64,000 nucleotides of DNA, from positions 124,001-188,000 of the forward strand of contig MU385908.1 in the NCBI GenBank assembly GCA_022497145.1. The letters run 5' to 3'. Position numbers and translations under genes: made by a program. A model generated the notes under the pieces. That model saw only the letters and a program-made list of their open reading frames with translations, was not told where the DNA came from and did no database searches. This document shows, piece by piece, positions 57,993 through 64,000 of the stretch; position 1 is the stretch's first letter, and each line of letters starts with the position of its first letter. The DNA comes from Rostrohypoxylon terebratum. Lineage: Eukaryota; Ascomycota; Sordariomycetes; Xylariales; Hypoxylaceae.

Positions 57993-59580
57993 ATGTCCTT
58001 GAGTAGAAGTCCCTCCCCAGTACCCGGAGGAGGGTGGTCCTCTCCAGGTCTCAACATTAATTCCAGTGGTCGATCGAGCCCAGCGAAATCGTCCTTTGCA
58101 GGTCCTAATGGCAGTTCTGTAACGTGGGAATCTGCGAGATTAAAAAGCCAAGGCGTGGCCGGTTATCCTTCCTTTTCCACCCAAAATCAAGGCTTCTTCA
58201 CGCGACACATGCGGCGCATTTCGAGCAGTTTACCGTCCTTCAACGTGGCAACAGACGAAAGATATGCGGAGAAAGAGAAGCTCGGACGTGGTCGGTGGAA
58301 AATTCCGCTGCTAGGAAGAGTCAGAGCAATGATGGCAAGAATGGGTAGGAAGGGAAAGATACGTGCGCTTTTGGTGCTCTTGTTACTCACATGTTACATA
58401 TTATTCTACATCACACGTGAGTTTTAACTCTAGCTCGGACCGTTTAAGCTGCTAACCATTGTCCAGCCTTGTGGTATTATTGGAGGCGAACAAGCTGGCT
58501 TGGAGGCGGGGAAAAGTTTGTTATCATACTCGCCGCAAACATTGGAGGCGGCGTGATGGAATGGAAAGGAGCGCGCGAGTGGGCTATCGAAAGAGACAGT
58601 GTCAGAAACAAGCGAAAGTACGTTGGAAGATGGGGTTACGACCTCGAGGTCGTCGACATGAGCACCAAGAAACGATACGCACACGAGTGGCGAGAAAGCT
58701 GGGAGAAGGTGGACAGCATCAGGAACAGTTTCAGGAAATACCCAAAAGCTGAATGGTGAGCAAGCACATACGTATGCGCCACGAAGCTTTGTATTGCTAA
58801 CTTAGTGCAGGATTTGGTGGCTGGACCTTAACACGTTTGTTATGGAGCCTTCCTATTCGCTTCAAAGTCATTTGTTCAACAATCTCGAGAAACACATCTA
58901 CCGCGACATCAACGAGTTCAATCCACTTAATATAACGCACCCCCTGCAAGCCAATTACCTCGATCCGGTATCGACGAGTGCAATAGGCGATGGGAGTATT
59001 GATTCGGTGAATCTCATCCTATCTCAAGACTGCTCGGGATTCAACCTCGGGTCCTTTTTTATCAGACGAAGCGAGTGGACCGACCGCTTATTGGACATAT
59101 GGTGGGATCCAGTAGCCTATGAACAAAAACATATGGAGTGGGAGCACAAGGAACAAGACGCGCTCGAACAACTATACACAACGCAACCGTGGATTCGAAG
59201 TCACACGGCTTTCCTCCCCCAGCGACTCATCAACAGCTTCCCCACTGGCGCATGCTCTGACAAGGGGAACGACACCCGCATCCACTACAATGAGAAGGAT
59301 CGAGACTTTGTCGTAAACATGGCAGGCTGCGAGTGGGGTCGTGATTGTTGGGGAGAGATGTACAACTTCCGCGAGCTCAGCTACTATTTGAACCGAAATC
59401 CGTGGGAACGATTCAAGGAAGACCTCATCGCCGTTATCTGGTTCAAGTTGACTGGCCAGAAAGTGAAGTGTACGTATACCTCTTCCCCTTATTCCCGTTC
59501 ATTCCCATACACACACATTTTACCTTTCGTCAACGTCCATTCAAATCATTGATTACTAACTTATGAGGGTTATAGTATAG
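57993..59580 (+). CDS. mnn10: GT34 alpha-1,6-mannosyltransferase, Mnn10 type
   Basis: Spliced model from the conservative start: join(57993..58416, 58467..58755, 58811..59469, 59576..59580), 458 aa. A cytosolic Ser/Pro-rich tail (SLSRSPSPVPGGGWSSPG) and a basic stretch precede one membrane span (about 120-140, LLVLLLLTCYILFYI), the type II topology of Golgi glycosyltransferases. The lumenal part carries GT34 landmarks: FVIILAANIGGGVMEWKGA, DLEVVDMSTKKRYAHEW, the nucleotide-sugar/metal site WWLDLNTFVMEPS, DCSGFNLGSFFIRRSEWT and FVVNMAGCEWGRDC. Mnn10 is part of the mannan polymerase II complex that extends the alpha-1,6 mannan backbone of cell-wall glycoproteins; GT34 also includes gma12 galactosyltransferases, but the DLN site and C-terminus fit Mnn10 better. 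The last exon is only 5 nt and gives a final Leu and the stop. An upstream exon may add about 80 residues. Confidence 0.9.
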
Positions 59581-60608
59581 GACAACTCGCTTTCGGATCC
59601 GTTAATTTCCTGATCTCGATGAGGTTTTTGAGTTGGATTGTTGGACCGCATTTTTTATGTTTCTCTTTTGGGATGTTAGATTATTTGTCCATGACCATGA
59701 AATCTGACGTCTTGTCCCTGTCACTCGTGGTGCGATGAGCAATTTTGCTTGTCGCTCAATATACCCATTTTGCATCACAATGAAAGAACGTTTTCAAGTT
59801 TAGTTCACACTTCACCCAATCAACAATTGTATCCTTTCATTGGCTCTTCATCTACCCAGACCTTTCGCCGGTGTGATATGACCGGTTCATTTAAGATCAT
59901 GAGACAACTCGGAGTAAAGGAACAGGGTTTGGTAGTTCACGATCACCTGTATTGCTATGTATACTATGTGGGCTATGGCAATAAGAGAATTGATTGCTAC
60001 TTGGTTCATCTTCAGTTTCGTGCTTTGTAGCATCACTACTATTGTGGATAAATGAATAGTAACTTTGTGTTTTAAAATGCGAATTTGCGCTGTCTTAATA
60101 TACGCGACTGCCAAATGACGGTGCGTACACATACACTTCGACCTTGCGGCACCCATGTATGAACTGCCACTTTTCATCTGATAAACTACCTAGTACCTTA
60201 TGTAGTGAAATTCAATCATTTATTCATTCAAATGTTCAGTATAAATATATCTAGCCAATAAGGTACAGATGCTCTTGCCAAACATATAAGCTAATACCGT
60301 GTGAAATATAAAAAAAGAGCTCACAAAGTTTGTGTCTCGAAGACGTAGACAAGAGAGGAAAGTGCAATCAATGCCCAGTGATTTCCTGATCGATGATATA
60401 ACCTCAATAGCCTCAAGAAATTAACGCACATATGTTTACCTTCGCATGCACAAAGCATCCATTACATTTTCTATTGCCGAACTGACCGGTATCTGAATCA
60501 CTTGAGTTTCTCCCACAATTTCGCCATTGAGTCAACTTAGGAAGTCAACTTAGGTACCAAGGGACCCAATTCGCAGAAGGAGACTATTATCCTTGTAACA
60601 CCATCAAG
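59581..60608. other. Intergenic region between mnn10 and the MYND gene
   Basis: AT-rich with no supportable gene. It should hold the mnn10 3' UTR and the MYND gene promoter. Short open frames on both strands are without features. Confidence 0.5.
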
Positions 60609-61501
60609 ATGGCTATATGGGGTCGAGGCCTCATGCAGTCCGAAGACGACTATGAGATCGCCAGGGATCTGGAAATAATGTGTGGCTGCAAACTTATCTT
60701 CAGTAAAAAGGATGAGGATAAGAAAGTGGACTCGGTCCAAATTTTGAACGGCGGCATGTTCTCCAAGCTGTTCGAAAAGATTCTCACAGCTAGTTTCCGA
60801 CCTCTCACCAGTTACCACAAGCGTGAACGTATAGCAATCATCTTCGCGACGCTCTCGATGGAACTCAGTGTCAAGATCGACGACCGTTTTCTAACAGCCC
60901 TTCATGTACTCCGACCCTGGCTTCCCAACATAGAACAGCAACTTCAGCTATTCACCGCGCTCAACGAGTACAAGAACGATGGCACGCCTTGGGTGTCGGG
61001 CTCGAAGAATCTCGAGGATACGCTGGAGACGTCCGGTGATGAGCTTTGGTATAGCGGCTTAGGGTTAGTCAAAAACTCGTAATATCATGATTATGCCGCA
61101 TCATCAAACCACTTCTCGACTCATGCTCAATTGAATCAATAAGTTGCTGACTGTAATCTCATTATTAGACATTCGGCAGATGAAGAGCCTAAGTCTGAGA
61201 TGAGTTCCAATGCTTGTCTCAGCTGTAGAGACTTTGAGAGCAACCTCTTTCGTTGCACACGCTGTAAGATGGCTCGATACTGCAGCAAGGACTGTCAGCG
61301 GTATGATTGGATGGTCCATAAGAGAGTCTGCGAATTTAGAGATATTCCTCGCGTCTGCGTAAGTTCCGGGATCTAGTCTAAATATCAGTTCTAGGCTTAT
61401 ATTATTTGTAGCACATCAAAGAGGAGATATCGATGGCTGCGACCAATGCGGCGAAGATGCAGGATGCTCCTCATCCGGAGCCCCTCTTAACGTCTCCGTA
61501 A
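60609..61501 (+). CDS. MYND-type zinc finger protein
   Basis: Spliced model join(60609..61063, 61169..61358, 61412..61501), 244 aa. The N-terminal 150 residues are helical and unrecognised. A complete MYND finger covers 168-206: C168-x2-C171, C181-x2-C184, C190, C194, H202 and C206, with the family landmarks ARYCSKDCQRYDW and HKRVC. MYND fingers bind proline-containing peptides and mediate protein contacts, and occur alone or with SET or ankyrin domains; neither is present here. The tail after the finger is short. Introns of 105 and 53 bp have GTTAGT and GTAAGT donors, and the finger lies wholly in exon 2. Cellular role unknown. Confidence 0.87.
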
Positions 61502-64000
61502 TCGAACGGACATGTAGGGTCCGGGATCGTCAGCCTTGAAGACGCTACCGGAAATTCCCATCTGAATTTGATTTTTTTTTCTCATTGAGATTTCGGAAGA
61601 AAATGTGAAAACGTGGCATGGCGTATTTGGTCCCGGAATAGGACTTAAGGGACCTTTGCTAGGTAGAACTTCAGTTTGACGATAGAATAGTCTCACAAGA
61701 CACCGCCACGGATATGTAACCAAGACAATGCGAAGACTTACTTTCAAGAACGATTTCAGCCAGTGCTGTTTTAGTGTGACTAGGTAGTCTCCTATAATCC
61801 ACGGTCATAAGATGATCCGTTTCATGCGCCCAAACATCAGCTGGAAATCTATGTATACCTAGCTGTAAGGTGAGGCTCGGACTAGGATATGTGATACAGA
61901 GATCGGCATCTGGGATCATCCCATATATCTAAATTGGGCAACTCAGATTCAAATTCATGTGACAAGTACCTTTTTTTTTAATACCTATTTACTACCCTGG
62001 GGGGAAGGGAATGTAACTATCACTGTCACTGTCACTCGACGATTGATCACAACACCATCGCACGAACGGGCTTCCCCCTGAGATGGATAGCCTCAAGTGT
62101 AACAAACGAAGAACGCCGTGTGACAAGAGCAACTTGCTGACATTGTGAAGCAGACATGCTAGGTAGTCGGTGAGTATTGGATAGTCTTTCGAATTTCTAA
62201 GACATCCGAATGCAACGGACCACTTTCATTATATCGAAATAAGCTGATTACCCGATTCATCGAAGAACCTATAATCTATATATAGGTCATAGAAGAACGG
62301 GGAAATGCGAAAACGAGGCCGTAAATTGATTAGCCCATCGGCGCAGACGCATGAAGATATGGGGATGCAAGGGGATGCATACTAACACCATACATAATCC
62401 ATCATCCTCCAGAGTTGAAGACCCATAACCTTAAGCTGATCTCGGTAGTAGAATCTATTCATCGTAGTTTCGATTATGGAACCAAGATGCCAAAGACCAT
62501 AAAGACCATGTATTCGGTCCGCTTCGGCTCATGGGAGGTGCGTGGCTTTTTTCATGGGGTTTGAGGATAATTAACGTGTGACTCGGAGTTGAACTCGGAT
62601 ATCCTGGTTGTTTTGTACGTTTTGTACATGATTTACACAAAAAGCTATTAAAATCTTAATCTTTTTCGGGGTTAGGTTCCGGAAGGATGCCGAAGTTGCA
62701 CTTTACTCGCAGTGGAAATGACGATACCCAATGGATTATCCAAAGGAAGCAGGACGTTTCTTGTAGTTTGTTTCGCCTTGCCGTTTCAGAAGTGGACCCG
62801 GCACCCAATCATCGGTTGTGGCGCGTAAGCTTCGTCCTCCGTCGCGGTATTGAAGGTCACTGTACAATACAATACAGAATCTTTAGGGGGGGTATGAAGT
62901 AACGTTTCTCAGTGCTTTGCTACGTACGGTACTTACAGTGGAGAGGACGGTACATGATCTTGGATGGTGGGGCATCAAGTGCGGTACTGGGTGCGGTACT
63001 AGGTAAGTGCGGGACAGAGGGGCTGGAAGTTGCCAAGATTGTGGCGCCCGGAATTCCAGTTTTGGTCAACTACGTTCCATCTATTGGCTACGACGTCTTC
63101 TTCTTGGTGTATCATAGAACTTGGAAATCGACCACATTTGTTGACCTACCTGGTAGACTTTCAATTTACATTCTTCATAGGTGATTTTGAATGTCTTACC
63201 CCAGCTTGCTCCTCTTTTCTGTCGAATAGATTGCGTCAATTAATTGTGTTTTGAATTAGCAACATTAGCCATTGGCGGCATTGTCGTCCAACCAACGTTA
63301 CCATTGCTCTCTCTATCTCACGCTCTTTTCTTTTTGAAGATGTTAGCCGAACCTTGCAACCCTCACATGCTCAAGCCTCTAAGGGGTTGTCTGGCGTTTG
63401 TATTTCACTTTGTATTTCACTTTGGATGGCACACGCAATATAAGCCCATGTCTTACGCATTCACTTGATATTTTTCATGGCCGAATATAGAAATATTCCC
63501 AATTAGTTCAACTTAACATGACTGTGTTCAAGGATATCCGGGCCATCTCACGGCTTCCTTAACCACTTGAACGAATTAGGGTTAACGTGAGATATCACGA
63601 CCTCTCCTACCCTCCTACCCTAGAACTCCCCGGTGAAAATATGCAATGCCGATTGTGCCTTCCTAATTTATCTTAATCTATCAAGCGAGGAAGCACCGAA
63701 GCATCTAGCGGGATCCTACGGTATTCTTCTCAACCTTCCTTTGGAACTTCCGGATCTATGAAATTCGGCGGCTACTGCTCCGGTTAGCACAGCCAAGGTT
63801 TAAATATCAACCACCGTCGAGGTAAATTCCATCCGACCATCCTCTCTAACCTCCACCCAACCGCGTGTCTTCTCCTTCTCACACATATCTTTCCAAAAGA
63901 TCTAGTCGTCGTTCTTTATGCGGCTCTAAGAAAAAAAAACCTCAACCAACTAAAAAAATTCATCAAATCATTCGTGTCTCTCCTTACCCACGCGTATACC
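61502..64000. other. Gene-poor right end of the window
   Basis: No gene supported. ATG-led frames of 60-90 codons exist (for example 62687-62902) but carry no recognisable domain, and their neighbours do not splice into a family. The last 200 bases are C/T-rich, as fungal promoters often are just upstream of a start, so a plus-strand gene may begin beyond 64000. Confidence 0.5.

Noticed and set aside
62687..63254. Set of short plus-strand frames near the right end that might be a small multi-exon gene
   Set aside because: I could not join them with convincing splice signals into anything resembling a known family, and some lack an ATG.

Overview
The window comes from a filamentous ascomycete (Pezizomycotina). 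The best guess is a Sordariomycete, possibly in or near the Xylariales; this is an inference from gene content and intron style, not a proof. Introns are short (48-260 bp, GTANGT/GTGAG donors, CTAAC/CTGAC branch sites). The marker genes are fungal: a velvet regulator, a Zn2Cys6 factor and a giant leashin-type Woronin-body tether protein. All gene models below were spliced by hand from the sequence, without transcript support.

Layout, left to right. (1) 1588-7753 (+): a 2015-aa DH-BAR-SH3 Rho guanine-nucleotide exchange factor, Tuba-like, preceded by two tiny overlapping upstream ORFs. (2) 7754-16459: an unusually long 8.7-kb gene-free stretch rich in TA steps, microsatellites and TAGGTA/TACCTA palindromes. 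(3) 16460-18078 (+): velB, six exons, the velvet-family developmental and secondary-metabolism regulator. (4) 20086-20576 (+): a small GRGGxGN-repeat (DUF3602/Par32-like) protein. (5) 22186-23310 (+): a GNAT-like acetyltransferase, convergent with (6) 24601-23366 (-): uroporphyrinogen decarboxylase of heme synthesis. (7) 25094-27190 (+): a 698-aa helical protein of unknown function, divergent from (6). (8) 29534-32362 (+): a Zn2Cys6 transcription factor. (9) 32856-34826 (+): a cytochrome P450 right behind it. (10) 53995-35588 (-): one enormous gene of 6091 aa with a single 16.7-kb exon, the leashin/involucrin-repeat protein, which takes up more than a quarter of the window. (11) about 57466/57993-59580 (+): a GT34 Mnn10-type Golgi mannosyltransferase. 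(12) 60609-61501 (+): a small MYND zinc-finger protein. The last 2.5 kb has no convincing gene.

Themes. Several genes bear on hyphal growth: the RhoGEF (polarity and membrane curvature), leashin (septal-pore or cortical Woronin-body tethering) and Mnn10 (cell-wall mannan). velB and the Zn2Cys6 factor/P450 pair bear on development and secondary metabolism, but no backbone enzyme (PKS, NRPS, terpene synthase) is present, so this is not a recognisable metabolite cluster. The most interesting object is the leashin gene: a single fused reading frame whose middle is built from acidic Pro/Glu-rich sequence punctuated by about 13 lysine patches, a degenerate 36-49-residue tandem repeat, and a thrice-repeated REIA-S short motif. 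I saw no tRNA, rRNA, CRISPR or intact transposon.
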